Of a stretch of 64,000 nucleotides of DNA, positions 46,916 to 57,200 are shown in pieces. Position numbers and translations under genes: made by a program. Source of the stretch: Micromonospora inaquosa (GTDB taxonomy: Bacteria > Actinomycetota > Actinomycetes > Mycobacteriales > Micromonosporaceae); contig NZ_QGSZ01000224.1 of assembly GCF_003857055.1 (NCBI RefSeq), positions 1 through 64,000 on the forward strand, in the 5' to 3' direction. The notes beneath the pieces are model-generated. The model was not told the origin of the DNA and did not search any database. It saw only the letters and a program-made list of their open reading frames with translations. Every line of letters starts with the position of its first letter. Position 1 is the first letter of the stretch.

Positions 46916-47971
46916 TCATCGACGGGATCCGGTGGTCGCGGCGCCGACCAGCACGTCGATCCGGTCGGCCAGATCCTTGAGCACCGGCGAGTCGACGAGC
47001 ACCCGGACGCTGAAGTCCACGTTCCAGGCACGCCGGGCCGACAGCACCAACCTGGTCGCGAGCATCGAGTCCCCGCCGAGGTCGAAGAAGTTGTCGCCAC
47101 GGCCGACGACGTCGACCCCTAGGACGTCCGCCCACATCCGGGCCAGGGCGAGTTCGGTCTCGGTGACAAGGTCAGCCTGCACGTTCTGTTCCTCGCCTTT
47201 CGTCTCGGTCGAGACCCCGGCGGTGATCCCGTGGAGGAAGTCGAGGACCGCCGCCCGCGCCTCGGCGTCGGCAGCCAGCTCCGGTCGGTCGCACGACACG
47301 CGGACGGTTCGGAGGTCGGTCGCTCCCAGCCAGCCGGCGTCGGCCGGATGACCCTGTGAGATCACCTGCAGGATCGGGCCCCGCGGCGCCGGCTGCTCGT
47401 CGTGGTGCGCGGCTACGAGGAACGTGAGCCATTCGACGTAGACGCCGACCACGCCCTCGACCGGACCGCTGACGTCGGCGTCGCCGAACCCGAACGCGGC
47501 CAGGGCCAGCCGCGCACGAAGGCGCAGGTCCTCCCCGATGCGCTTCACCAGCGTCTCGGGAGTGGCGAGCAGTCCCTCGATATCGAGCAGCTGCGGCCGC
47601 TCGACATTGGGCGCTCGGCCCTCGACCTGACGCACGACCTCGTGGTACTCGTGGAGGATCTCGGACGGTGGAGTCTGCTGCGGGTCGAGCAGCACGATGG
47701 GCACGGGACCGGCAGGGCCCGCCAGGAGTGCGGCCATCGCGACAGCCAGTGGCGCGGCGGCGCAGTACGCGACCAGGGCAACCGGGCGATCTGGTCGCTG
47801 CCGCGCGAAGAGCTCGTTGGCGTACGCCGGAGTCGTGAGCGCGGTCGGCATCGGGGACGTCAGCAGATCCTGGCAATCGAACCCGGATCGGTCGAGATGC
47901 ATCTCGCTGATGTGTGCCTCGGGTCGCCGACCCGGGTAGTCGAGGACAAGAAGCCTTGGATTGGCGGACAC
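46916..47971 (-). CDS. Cys-type alpha/beta hydrolase domain fused to a PCP
   Basis: 351 residues. Residues 1-260 form a thioesterase-like hydrolase with elbow VAYCAAAPLA (Cys70; the usual Gly residues are Ala), a following IVLLDPQQTPP strand and a late His in ISQGHPAD. Residues 275-345 are a carrier domain with LGGDSMLATRL (Ser near 304) after ELALARMWADVLGVD. The order hydrolase-PCP is the reverse of the normal PCP-TE end. The PCP is a natural acceptor for one of the free-standing A domains; its A-domain neighbour is seven bases upstream. The hydrolase part resembles the 29373-30188 protein. It could move an acyl group between carriers rather than hydrolyse it (inference). Confidence 0.85.
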   Translation of the reverse strand: MSANPRLLVLDYPGRRPEAHISEMHLDRSGFDCQDLLTSPMPTALTTPAYANELFARQRPDRPVALVAYCAAAPLAVAMAALLAGPAGPVPIVLLDPQQTPPSEILHEYHEVVRQVEGRAPNVERPQLLDIEGLLATPETLVKRIGEDLRLRARLALAAFGFGDADVSGPVEGVVGVYVEWLTFLVAAHHDEQPAPRGPILQVISQGHPADAGWLGATDLRTVRVSCDRPELAADAEARAAVLDFLHGITAGVSTETKGEEQNVQADLVTETELALARMWADVLGVDVVGRGDNFFDLGGDSMLATRLVLSARRAWNVDFSVRVLVDSPVLKDLADRIDVLVGAATTGSRR

Positions 47972-47978
47972 GATCTCA

Positions 47979-49556
47979 TCACTTCCCTGCGTCGGCGGCT
48001 ACCGCAGATCGGTTGCCCGGAGCCAGCAGCCGCGCGACGGCGGCTCGGTCGGCCTTTCCACTCGGCGTACGTGGGAGGGCGGGCAGCACCGTGATGGATG
48101 GTGGGACCGAGTACCAGGGAAGCTCCTCGCGGAGGGCGGCGAGCGCGGTGGCCGCGTCGAACTCCGCGGTGGCCGCGACCGTCACGGCTGCTCGTAGCTG
48201 ACGGGAGCCGGCGCCCATGCTCACGGGGACACAGACGGCTTCCACCACTCCCGGCTGTCTGCCCAGGCATGCCTCGATCTCGAGCGGGTTGACCCGGTAC
48301 CCGCGGATCTTGACTTCGTCGTCGGTACGACCGAGAAAGTGCAGCACCCCGTTCTCCACGCTCACCAGGTCGCCGGTCCGAAACGCCCGGGTGTGCCCGT
48401 GTGCTGTCCGGGCGACCTGCACATACCGCTGCGCGTTCAACTCCGGCTGGCCCAGGTATCCCAGTGACAGTGGCGATCCGGCCACGAGCAGTTCACCGAT
48501 CTGCGAGTCACCGGGCTCGGCGGTGTCCAGCAGGATCTCGCAACCCGGCAGTGGCAGACCGATCGGCGACAGCGCGGGCCACGAGCTGCTCTCCCCGGCC
48601 AACGTGTGCACCGATACCGTGTGCGACTCACTCTGGCCGTAGTGGTTGTTGAGAGCGCACTCGGGCAGGCGCTGGAAGAATTCCTTGATCGCCGGCGTGC
48701 AGACGAGTTGCTCGCCGGCGGTATTGATCTCGCGGAGGGCGAGGTTCGCCAGTGAGTCGAACGCCGTAGCCGCTGTCGCCAACATGTGCAGCGCGACGCA
48801 GGGCAGGAACAGCCGCTCGATCCGCTCTCGCGCTAGCCAGTCCAGCAACTCGATCGGGTCCTGCCGCAACTCCTCGGGCATGATGACCAGCGATCCGCCG
48901 CCGCCGAGCGTACTGAGCGTCTCCTGGAACCAGATGTCGAAGTTCAGCGGCGCGAACTGCGCAGTGCGCAGGTCCTGGCGGACGGAGTGGTGCCGCTGCC
49001 AGTGCGCCATGTTGTCGATACAGCTGTGCGGGAGAGTCACCCCTTTGGGGTTACCGGTCGACCCGGAGGTGTAAATGACGTAGACGGGCGTGTCCGGCGT
49101 GCACGGGACGAAGGTCAGGCCAGCCCCTGCCATCCGCTCCACCTCGGTCCACGCCGGGATGCTGACCCGACGAGGCGCCGGCAGCTCCGGGTCGGGCCCC
49201 GTGTGCAGGAGGACCTTCGCGCCGCTCTCGGCGAGCATGTAGCCGAGACGCTTGCGGGGAAAGTTGCTGTCCAGCGGTAGGTAGGTGGCGCCCGCGCCGA
49301 CGACGGCCCAGGCCGCGGCCACGATCGCCGCGGACCGAGGTCCGGTGACGGCAACGGTGTCGCCCGGGCCGACACTCGCTTCTCGCAGCAGACCGATGAT
49401 GCGGGCGATCCATGCGGCCAGTTCATGGTAGGTCAGCTGGTGTTCCGGGTCGCTCACGGCGAGTGCTCCGGGCTGGCGGCCGACCGCACGCTCGAACGAT
49501 TCGAGCACGCAGGGCGGCTGGGACACCCCTCCCCAGAGTCCGGTCTCGATGATCAT
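47979..49556 (-). CDS. Free-standing NRPS adenylation domain
   Basis: 525 residues, complete from A1 to A10: A3 YTSGSTGNPKGVTLPH, A4 NFDIWFQE, A5 NHYGQSESHTV, A7 FRTGDLVS, A8 GRTDDEVKIRGYRVN, A10 PSGKADRAAV. It has no carrier or condensation domain. It should adenylate an amino or aryl acid and load a PCP in trans, most simply the PCP of the following hydrolase-PCP protein. Pocket residues read about D-I-Q-F-N-A-H-T-V; Asp at the first position suggests an alpha-amino acid, but I do not recognise the code. The start overlaps the flavoprotein stop by ATGA. Confidence 0.93.
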   Translation of the reverse strand: MIIETGLWGGVSQPPCVLESFERAVGRQPGALAVSDPEHQLTYHELAAWIARIIGLLREASVGPGDTVAVTGPRSAAIVAAAWAVVGAGATYLPLDSNFPRKRLGYMLAESGAKVLLHTGPDPELPAPRRVSIPAWTEVERMAGAGLTFVPCTPDTPVYVIYTSGSTGNPKGVTLPHSCIDNMAHWQRHHSVRQDLRTAQFAPLNFDIWFQETLSTLGGGGSLVIMPEELRQDPIELLDWLARERIERLFLPCVALHMLATAATAFDSLANLALREINTAGEQLVCTPAIKEFFQRLPECALNNHYGQSESHTVSVHTLAGESSSWPALSPIGLPLPGCEILLDTAEPGDSQIGELLVAGSPLSLGYLGQPELNAQRYVQVARTAHGHTRAFRTGDLVSVENGVLHFLGRTDDEVKIRGYRVNPLEIEACLGRQPGVVEAVCVPVSMGAGSRQLRAAVTVAATAEFDAATALAALREELPWYSVPPSITVLPALPRTPSGKADRAAVARLLAPGNRSAVAADAGK

Positions 49557-51469
49557 CGGTGCTGACCTCCCTCGAACGCGCTCACGGTCTGCCCTTCCTG
49601 CCGGATCCCCTCGACGAGCTGGTGCACGGCGCGGTCGACGTCGAACTGGGCGCGCTCGAAGCGTTCCGGGGAGGTGAGGTAGCCGTTGTAGAACGTCGCA
49701 CCCTCACAGAGCAGCCCGAAGACCCAGATCCGGGAGGCCGAGCTGCCGTCCTCTCCGACGGGATGACCCTGATCGTCGACATCGATGGAGGACACGACAG
49801 GGCTGTCCGGCTTGAATCGCCGGACCATGCCCCGCCGGGCCATCGCCCCGACCACGGTCGGGTCGTCCCGCAGGGATTTCAGGCGATCGGTGTAGCCCTG
49901 GTAGAGCCAGTCCGCGCTGACCGTGCTGCGGACCGGAAACGCCGTCGAGGACAAGGCCCAGGTGCGACTGTCGTCATCCCAGCTCACCAGGGGATTCGGC
50001 CCCAGGGACATCGACACCACACCCGAGCGGAGCAGCGTCAGGATGTTGGCGGACCGCTCCTTCTCCGGGCCGATCACCAGGCGGTTGATCGCTTCGACGT
50101 GGTAGCGGTAGAACCGGTCGAGCGAGGCGTCCGTCAGTCCGCCGAATTCGATCGCGTACCTGATGGTGTCGCGGACCTCGCGACACATCTCGGTTGCCGC
50201 CTTGAAGGGGCTGCCGTCGAATCCGCGGGCCGCGTTCGCTATGTCGGCCGCCATCCAGGACTCCAGCGATCGCTGGTACGTCTCGCCGTCGGCCGCCGCC
50301 GCGGAGTCCTGGGCGCTCGGGGTCGGGCGCCCGTGGTAGGCCGCCTCGGCGTCGAATTCGGCCGGCCCGGGCAGCTCGGCGAGTTCGTCGAGGCGCCCCT
50401 CGACGGCGGCCGCGCGCGCACGGAGAAGAAAGGCCTCCGCGTCCTGGGCACCCGCCTGTTGCAGGAGCGCCGCCCGCCGGTACGCCACCCGTAGTTCGAG
50501 CAGGAGCAGCGGCAGAACATCGCGGTCGAAGTCCAGTTGCGGCGCCCGGGTGCGCAGCCCGTCGACCGCCGACCGCGTGAACGCGACCGGTTCGTACGAC
50601 ACGACTGACGACGGCGCGGGTCGCGCGCGATACGGCAGGCCGGAGCGGGAGAACACGACGATGCGGGGCTCACGACCGCTCGCCACATACCGCTCGGGTA
50701 GGACCGTCCGGTCGAATCTGCCGCCCCGCCCCACCGTCAGCGCGAGGATCGCGTCCGTTGCCGTCAGACCGAGGCCCGCGATGGCGACGGTCTCGGACGG
50801 CTGTACGGATGCGAGTTGTCCAGGCAGCGGGTACGGCGAACCGATCAGTCGGTCGGCAGAGGCATCCTGATCGCGCTGCGGTTGGGAGGGGCGTTGGCCG
50901 ACTGTCACGAAGACGTGGTCCGCCTCGACGCGGTCACCGTTGTCGAGACAGAGGATCGAGGTGTCACCCTTCTGCTGGAGGTCCACCGCGTTGGACGCGT
51001 GCCCGATCAGGCGCACGTTGTCCGGAGCGTTGTCCCGCAGATACTGGTGAAACCACAGCAGATACTCGCCGAAGACCCGCCGCGGCAGGTTGTCGTTCGG
51101 CCTCACCGAGCGCCCGTCGGCTCCTACCGTGAAGCCGTCGGCTGCCACCCGCATCCCGCGTTCCCGCGCCCACTCGAAGAGGTTCGGGCCGCGCATCGCG
51201 GGCGCGTGCGAGACGGATCTGGCGGAGGGAAACATCGAGGCGTACGCGCACGCGTGATTGAGCAGAAGATAGTCCGGCTGATGAATGTCGTACTGCCGCG
51301 GCTGGGCCGGGTTGGAGTCCACGAGGTGCAGGTCGAACGTCAGATTCTGATCGGCGAGGGCCGCGTGGCTGATGAGACGCTCCAGAACACTGAGCCCTCG
51401 GACACCGAGGCCCACGATCGCAACAGTGACCGATTTTCTCCGTTGGTCCGGCGCGTAGTACTCACCCAT
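49553..51469 (-). CDS. FAD/NAD(P)-binding oxidoreductase (NAD_binding_9-like)
   Basis: 638 residues. The N-terminal dinucleotide-binding motif VAIVGLGVRGLSVLERL and a second nucleotide region VAIAGLGLTATDAIL are clear. DYLLLNHACAYASMFP and VTVGQRPSQP resemble the FAD-NAD(P)-binding family, whose members are often annotated without a defined reaction. It is larger than standard amine N-hydroxylases. ATG 51469 follows GGAGGG. It is co-translated with the free-standing A domain. Oxidation of an activated or carrier-bound amino acid, possibly diaminopropionate-derived, is plausible but unproven. Confidence 0.85.
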   Translation of the reverse strand: MGEYYAPDQRRKSVTVAIVGLGVRGLSVLERLISHAALADQNLTFDLHLVDSNPAQPRQYDIHQPDYLLLNHACAYASMFPSARSVSHAPAMRGPNLFEWARERGMRVAADGFTVGADGRSVRPNDNLPRRVFGEYLLWFHQYLRDNAPDNVRLIGHASNAVDLQQKGDTSILCLDNGDRVEADHVFVTVGQRPSQPQRDQDASADRLIGSPYPLPGQLASVQPSETVAIAGLGLTATDAILALTVGRGGRFDRTVLPERYVASGREPRIVVFSRSGLPYRARPAPSSVVSYEPVAFTRSAVDGLRTRAPQLDFDRDVLPLLLLELRVAYRRAALLQQAGAQDAEAFLLRARAAAVEGRLDELAELPGPAEFDAEAAYHGRPTPSAQDSAAAADGETYQRSLESWMAADIANAARGFDGSPFKAATEMCREVRDTIRYAIEFGGLTDASLDRFYRYHVEAINRLVIGPEKERSANILTLLRSGVVSMSLGPNPLVSWDDDSRTWALSSTAFPVRSTVSADWLYQGYTDRLKSLRDDPTVVGAMARRGMVRRFKPDSPVVSSIDVDDQGHPVGEDGSSASRIWVFGLLCEGATFYNGYLTSPERFERAQFDVDRAVHQLVEGIRQEGQTVSAFEGGQHR

Positions 51470-51610
51470 CGAAGACCCTCCAGGTAGGCAGTGATGGGCC
51501 AACGACCGCATACCGCACCGACGGCCCTCACTGACGATTTCAGTACCGCACGACCTGTCACACCTTCGCGATTGCCGCCGTCAGCTCCGCTGATCGCGGC
51601 AGAATCGTGA

Positions 51611-52384
51611 CTACGTCCCCAGATCAGCGGCTATCCGCCCCAGCACCACCGGGGAGTTCTCGAAAATCGCGAAGTGATCGCCGTCCAGCACGAGCTGCGC
51701 GTACCGGTCGCTTGTCTCCTGCTCCCATCCGGCGACCTGGTCCGGTGCCGCGAAGTGGTCACGTGTGCTGGCGAAAGCCGTGATGGGGATTGGCAGGCGG
51801 GGTTCGGGGTGGTAGCTGTACATCTCGTTGACGTGGAAGTCGGCGACGAGCAGCGGCTGGATCAGCTCCAGCATGAACGGCTCCGCCAGGATCTCCTCGG
51901 GTGTCCCGCCGAGCCGGCGCAGCACCACCGCCAGCTCGTCCGCCGGCAGCCCGGCAAGCTCGGTCCTGATCATCGGCATGCTCGGCGGACGCCGGCCGGC
52001 GACGAAGAGGTGGACCGGCAGCGGTCCGTTCAGACGACGGATCTCCCGCACAACCTCGAAGGCACACAGGGCGCCGGTGCTGTGGCCGAAGATGGCGTAC
52101 GGCGGTCGCACCGTCCTGATCACCTCCGGGGCCAACTGCCGGGCCATCTCCACCGCCGACGTCAGCGGTTGTTCGGAGCGCCGGGTCTCCCGCCCGGGCG
52201 GTTGGACGGGGCAGCCGGCAATCGTCGCCGGCAAGCCGCGACCCCAGGCCCGGTAGACCGCCGCCCCCGCACCGGCGTGCGGCAGGCACAGCAGGCGGAC
52301 CGAAGCCTCCTCTCCCGTCTCGAACGGGAACCACGGGTTTCTGGGACGTACCCGCCCGGTGCTCCGCCCCGCGCCGCTACGCAT
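51611..52384 (-). CDS. Type II thioesterase
   Basis: 257 residues. LLCLPHAGAGAAVYRAW, PPGRETR, nucleophile elbow FGHSTGALCAFE with Ser, and the late DGDHFAIFE His region define an external (editing) thioesterase that clears stalled or misprimed carrier domains. Unlike the two Cys-type hydrolases here, it keeps the catalytic Ser. The ATG has no ribosome site, so it may be translated by coupling to the short ORF whose stop overlaps it. Confidence 0.93.
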   Translation of the reverse strand: MRSGAGRSTGRVRPRNPWFPFETGEEASVRLLCLPHAGAGAAVYRAWGRGLPATIAGCPVQPPGRETRRSEQPLTSAVEMARQLAPEVIRTVRPPYAIFGHSTGALCAFEVVREIRRLNGPLPVHLFVAGRRPPSMPMIRTELAGLPADELAVVLRRLGGTPEEILAEPFMLELIQPLLVADFHVNEMYSYHPEPRLPIPITAFASTRDHFAAPDQVAGWEQETSDRYAQLVLDGDHFAIFENSPVVLGRIAADLGT

Positions 52385-52493
52385 GGCGAGGCCCGGCGGC
52401 GGCGGCAGCGGCAGCGGGAATGTCGGTGGCCTCGTCGGCGTCGAGCCTCGGGCGGGTGACCGCGAGCGAGGTGCCGTCCGCTTCAGCGCTCAC
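52377..52493 (-). CDS. Possible 38-residue coupling ORF between A domain and thioesterase genes
   Basis: GTG 52491-52493 lies within the last codons of the upstream A-domain gene (GTGAGCGCTGA), and the TAG overlaps the ATG region of the thioesterase gene. The peptide begins VSAEADGTSLAVTRP and has an alanine-rich end. No ribosome site and no family are recognised. It may only carry ribosomes to the thioesterase start. Confidence 0.3.
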   Translation of the reverse strand: MSAEADGTSLAVTRPRLDADEATDIPAAAAAAAGPRHA

Positions 52494-54069
52494 GGCCGCG
52501 TCCCGATCTGACTCGACCGGCGGGCCGCGACTGCCGGGCGATCTCGTGCAGTGCCGCGCGGTCGACCTTGCCATTGGCGGTCACCGGATACTGCGCCAGG
52601 CCGCGGACGATCTGCGGCACCATGTACGCGGGCAGCAGTTGACGCAACTGGGCGTGCACGCCCAGGGGGTCGTCCTCCGGTGGCCCCGACGGATGCGCGT
52701 CCGATCTCGGGACCTGATACACCAGCGCCAACCGCCGTGGCAGGCCCTCCAGGTTGGTCATCGGGAAGGCGATGCAGTTCCGCACGCCCGGTAGCGAGCC
52801 GGCCACCGACTCGATCTCGGCGAGCTCGATCCGTTGTCCGCTGATCTTGATCTGGCGATCACGCCGGCCGCGGTAGTGCAGGACACCGTCGTCGTCCCAG
52901 ACCCCCATGTCGCCCGTGCGGTAGAGCCGCACCGGAAGCCCGTCGAGGTCGATAATCGGGAACTTTTCCAGGGTCAGCTCGGGCTGCCCGAGGTAGCCGG
53001 TCGCCAGGCCCTGGCCGGCGATGCACAGCTCGCCCTCCTGACCGGGTTCGCAGCGTTGATCGCTCTTGTCGAGCAGCACCACGCTCGTACCCTGCACCGG
53101 TGTGCCGACCGGGATCCCCCCCGGCACGTCGCAGTCCGCGGGCACCAGCCGCCGGAGAGTTGTGATCATGCAGCTCTCGGCTGGTCCGTACGCGTTCCAG
53201 AGCGGGAGGTCGGGATGGCGGCTGAGGAAAGCGCGCATGTGCTCCGGCGACGCCTTCTCGCCACCGGTGTAGACGCGGGCGAGGCCGCCGAAGCAGTCCG
53301 GGGCCTCGTCGACGAACATGTTGAACACGGACGTGGTGATCCACAGCGTGTCGACGCCGTGCCTCGACACGATCTGGCGCAGCGTGTCGGGTAGCAGGTA
53401 GTTCTCCGGGATCAACACCACAGTGCCGCCCGTCGTGAGCTGCCCCCACAGCTCGAAGGCGTACATGTCCCAGGCCAGCGCCGCTACCTGCGGGGTCGTG
53501 TGGCCAGGCCCAAAACCGTCGAGGCCCGGGGAACCGAAGAGCCGGGTCACCGCCTGGTGCGGCGACAACACACCCTTCGGTACGCCCGTCGTGCCGGACG
53601 TGAAGAAGACGGTCGCCGGCGCGTCCGGTGGCACCGGTGCCGGGTGGAACGGTCGTGCGCGCCGGGCCGCGCCGTCGATGCCGCCATCCGACGGTTGGTA
53701 GCGGTCGAACCGGCCGTCCCACTGGTTGTCCGTGCTGATGACCACCGCGGGCGCGATGAGGTCGAGGATGATCCTCTGCCGCTCCACCGGCCAGTTCGGG
53801 TCGAGATTCGTGTAGGCCGCCCCCGTCTTGAGCACACCCAACTGGAGCGCCACCATGTCCGGCGACCGATCCAACAGAATCGGCACGACCTGCCCCGGCC
53901 GGACACCGCGATCATGCAGGTCGACGGCGTAGTCGTTCGCGGCCGCGTCGAGCGTGCCGTAGCTGATCCTCCGGTCGTGCCAGACGAGTGCGGTGGCGTC
54001 CGGGTCACGCGCGGCCTGCCCGGCCACGGCGGCGTGGATCAGCGGCTGAGGGCTGGGATGACCGGTCAT
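52483..54069 (-). CDS. Free-standing NRPS adenylation domain
   Basis: 528 residues, complete: A3 FFTSGTTGVPKGVLSPH, A4 AWDMYAFELWG, A5 NAYGPAESCM, A7 YRTGDMGV, A8 GRRDRQIKISGQRIE, A10 ANGKVDRAAL. There is no carrier or condensation domain. Pocket residues read about D-M-F-W-Y-G-A-M-I, not a code I know. It lies directly downstream of the NRPS whose own A domain is degenerate, so it is the best candidate to load that protein's carriers in trans. Its ATG overlaps the stop of a 24-residue ORF. Confidence 0.93.
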   Translation of the reverse strand: MTGHPSPQPLIHAAVAGQAARDPDATALVWHDRRISYGTLDAAANDYAVDLHDRGVRPGQVVPILLDRSPDMVALQLGVLKTGAAYTNLDPNWPVERQRIILDLIAPAVVISTDNQWDGRFDRYQPSDGGIDGAARRARPFHPAPVPPDAPATVFFTSGTTGVPKGVLSPHQAVTRLFGSPGLDGFGPGHTTPQVAALAWDMYAFELWGQLTTGGTVVLIPENYLLPDTLRQIVSRHGVDTLWITTSVFNMFVDEAPDCFGGLARVYTGGEKASPEHMRAFLSRHPDLPLWNAYGPAESCMITTLRRLVPADCDVPGGIPVGTPVQGTSVVLLDKSDQRCEPGQEGELCIAGQGLATGYLGQPELTLEKFPIIDLDGLPVRLYRTGDMGVWDDDGVLHYRGRRDRQIKISGQRIELAEIESVAGSLPGVRNCIAFPMTNLEGLPRRLALVYQVPRSDAHPSGPPEDDPLGVHAQLRQLLPAYMVPQIVRGLAQYPVTANGKVDRAALHEIARQSRPAGRVRSGRGRER

Positions 54070-54140
54070 GCGTCGGCTGCCAGCTCTGGGCGCCAGCCGC
54101 GTCCGTCACGGTCAACGAACTGTTCCGGATATCTGCTCAT
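54066..54140 (-). CDS. Short 24-residue ORF translationally coupled to the A domain
   Basis: ATG 54138-54140 has GGAGG six bases upstream, a near-ideal ribosome site; the stop TGA overlaps the A-domain ATG as ATGA. The peptide begins MSRYPEQFVD, contains GRGW and ends LAADA. It has no Cys, and a single Ser. It belongs to no family I recognise. It is either a real small protein or peptide, or a translation-coupling leader. No other initiation signal for the A-domain gene is visible, so it probably is translated. Confidence 0.45.
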   Translation of the reverse strand: MSRYPEQFVDRDGRGWRPELAADA

Positions 54141-54236
54141 GGGGTTCCTCCGAGATAGGGGCGCGAATCTGCGCTTCGGCAAACGACAGCGAGAGGTGCT
54201 TCCATCCGTCATCGTCGGAAGGCGCCCCCGCCGGTG

Positions 54237-57200
54237 CTACTCACCCGTTGCGGCCGGCCCGACCCGCTCGCCAGTGGAAACATCGCCCAGGTATTCGTTG
54301 ACGGCGCCGACCGAGGGGTTGCTGAAGAACTGTTTGAGAGACAGCTCCACGCCGAAGCGCTCGGTGATCTTCGCGAGGAGAACCGCTGCCAGCAGAGAGT
54401 GGCCGCCCAGATCGAAGAAGCTGTCCCCGACTCCCACCTGGTCGACACCCAGCACCTGCGCGAACAACTCACACAGACGCTCCTCCTGCGGCGACGCCAC
54501 CCCGTCACGAACTGGAGCGCCGGAGTCCGGAGACGGTGACGTCAGCTCGTCCAGTTGCCCCGCGAACTCCAGGGTCCCGTCCGGACGCCACCGCACCAGG
54601 TCGCCGGTCCGGTACATCCGCTCACCCACACCGAACGGGCACGCCACGAACTGCTGGGCCGTCCGCCCTGCCTGGCCCAGATATCCTCGCGCCAGCCCCG
54701 CACCCGCCACGTACAGCTCTCCGAAAACACCCGGCGGGACCGGCCGCAAGAGGCTGTCGAGCACGAAGACGCGCGTGTTCCAGATCGGACGTCCCATCGG
54801 CACGACAGCACCCGACTCATCGCCGACGCGGTGCGCGACGCTGCCGATGGTGCATTCCTCCGCTCCGTACTCCCGGTGGATCTCCGCACCGCCGTGTGAC
54901 CAGTCGCGCGCCACCGAGGTGGGAAGTGTCTCGCCACCGATGACCAGCACCGTCTTTCGGTCCGCCGCCCGGTCCTCGTGCCCGGCCATTGCCCGCAGAT
55001 CCGACGGCTTCAGCCGCACGGGAGCCACCGGGCCGGCCGCGCCGTCCAGGAAGGCGGTCAGCGGCTCGCCGCCGACACCCTCCGGAATCAGCACGACCGT
55101 GCCCCCGGCCAGCAACGGCAAAAGGATCGAACTGATGGCGAGGCCGGACGACAACCCGGGGCGAACCGGGGCCGCGCTTTCCCCGTCGACCCGATAGGTG
55201 GCGCTCGCCCAGGCGCAGTAGTTGATGACGCCCCGATGGGTGACGGTAACGCCCGCAGGGGCACCCGCCACGTCAGAGGTGTAGACCACGTACGCCGGGT
55301 GGGTGGGCCGCAGCGCGGCGGTCCGCTCGTCGTCGCAGAGGGCAGTCCCCGGCACACTCGTCAGGGCGTCGCGCGTACCGGCGGCATCCAGGATCATGAC
55401 CGGGGGGCCACCGGCCGCGGGCAGCCCGGCAGCAGTGGCGTGGGCATCGGTGATCACCACCGTCGGGCGAGCGTCAGTGAACATGAACTCGACCTCGCCG
55501 GCGGGCTGGTCCGGGTCGACCGGCAGGTGGGCCGCACCGGCCTTCAACACCGCCAGCAGCGCGATGACCAGAAGCTCACCGTGCGGCAGTGCGATCGCCA
55601 CCGACTTCTCCGGGCCGGCGCCGAGAGCGACCAGATGGCGAGCGAGCTGGTTGGCCCGGTGGTCCAGCTCGGCGTAGGAGAGCTGGTTCCCGCCGCAGAC
55701 CACCGCCGTGGCATCCGGCGTCCGGGCCGCCTGCTGTTGGAACAGCTGCGGCAGGGTGAGCCCGGGCACCGCCCGGCCGGTGTCGTTCCAGTCGTGCAGG
55801 ATCCGCTGCCGCTCGTCATCCGCCAGCACCTCGTATTCGCCGACCGGGCGGGACGGGTCGTCGACGACCTGGCGCAGCAGTCGCGTGAGTCGTTCGGCGA
55901 GAGCCTCGACGGTCGATTCGTCGAAGAGGTCCTGCGCGTACTCGAAGGTGCCCCGGATACCCGCGGGCGAGCCGTCGGCGTCGTACAGCGGGCGGACGAA
56001 GAGCGACAGGTCGAACTTGGTCGTCTCGTGACCGAGCGGCGTGGGCTCGATCCGCAGGCCGGGCAGCTCCCACCTGCCGGTGGCCGCGTTGTCGGAGACG
56101 AGCATCACCTGGAACAACGAATGCCGGGACACCGAGCGGGCCGGATTGAGGATCTCGACCAGGCGCTCGAACGGCACGTCCTGGTTGGAGTAGGCGGCGA
56201 GGTCGGTCTCGCGGATGCGGGCCAGCAGATCGGCGAAGGTCGGGTCGCCGCTCAGGTCGGCTCGCAGCACGAGGGTGTTGACGAAGAACCCGACCAGATC
56301 GTGGACCGCCTCGTCGGAGCGGCCGGCAACCGGCGTGCCGATCGGGATGTCGGTGCCCGCGCCGCAGCGGGACAGCAGCGCCGCCAGCCCGGCATGGAGC
56401 ACCATGAACAGGGTCGTCCTGTGTTGGCGCGCCAACGTTGCCAGGTCGCTGTGCAGTTGCGCGTCCAGTGTCACCACGACCATGCCACCGTGGTCGGTCG
56501 GTTCGACCGGCCGCGGGCGGTCGTACGGGAGTGCCAGTTCGTCGGGCAGGTCACGCAGAGCCGACGTCCAGTAGTTCACCTGTCCGGACAACATGCTGCT
56601 CGCCTCACCGCTGTCGCCGAGCAGGCCGCGCTCCCACAGGGTGTAGTCCGCGTACTGCACCGGCAGCTCTGGCCACCCTGGCGCGTGGCCGCCCGTCCGG
56701 GCCCGGTACGCCTCGGCCAGATCGCGCACCAGGATGCCCATCGACCATCCGTCACAGGCGGTGTGATGGGTCATCAGCAACAGCACATGCTCCTGCGGTG
56801 CCAGCCGGAACAACCAGGCCCGGACCGGCAGCTGGGTCGCCAGGTCGAAGACGTGTCGTGCCGCCTGCTCCAGAAGGCTGGGCAGGGTCGCCTGGTCCGT
56901 CTCCACCACCGTCAGTTCCGGCGCCGCCTCGGCGGCGTCCACGATCTGCTGGTACGGCTGACCGGCCACCACCGGAAAGATCGTCCGCAGCGACTCATGT
57001 CGCCGGACCACGTCCCGCAGCGCCGACTCCAGTGCGCCCACATCCGGCGAGCCCTCAAGCCGCCAGGCGAACGGCATGTTGTAGACCGGGCTCGGCCCGC
57101 TGAGCCGGTCCAGGAACCACAGTCGCCGCTGAGCGAACGACAGCGGCAGACGCTCCGGCCGCGCCGTGGCCACCAGCCGGGGCCGGGAATTGCCGGCCCC

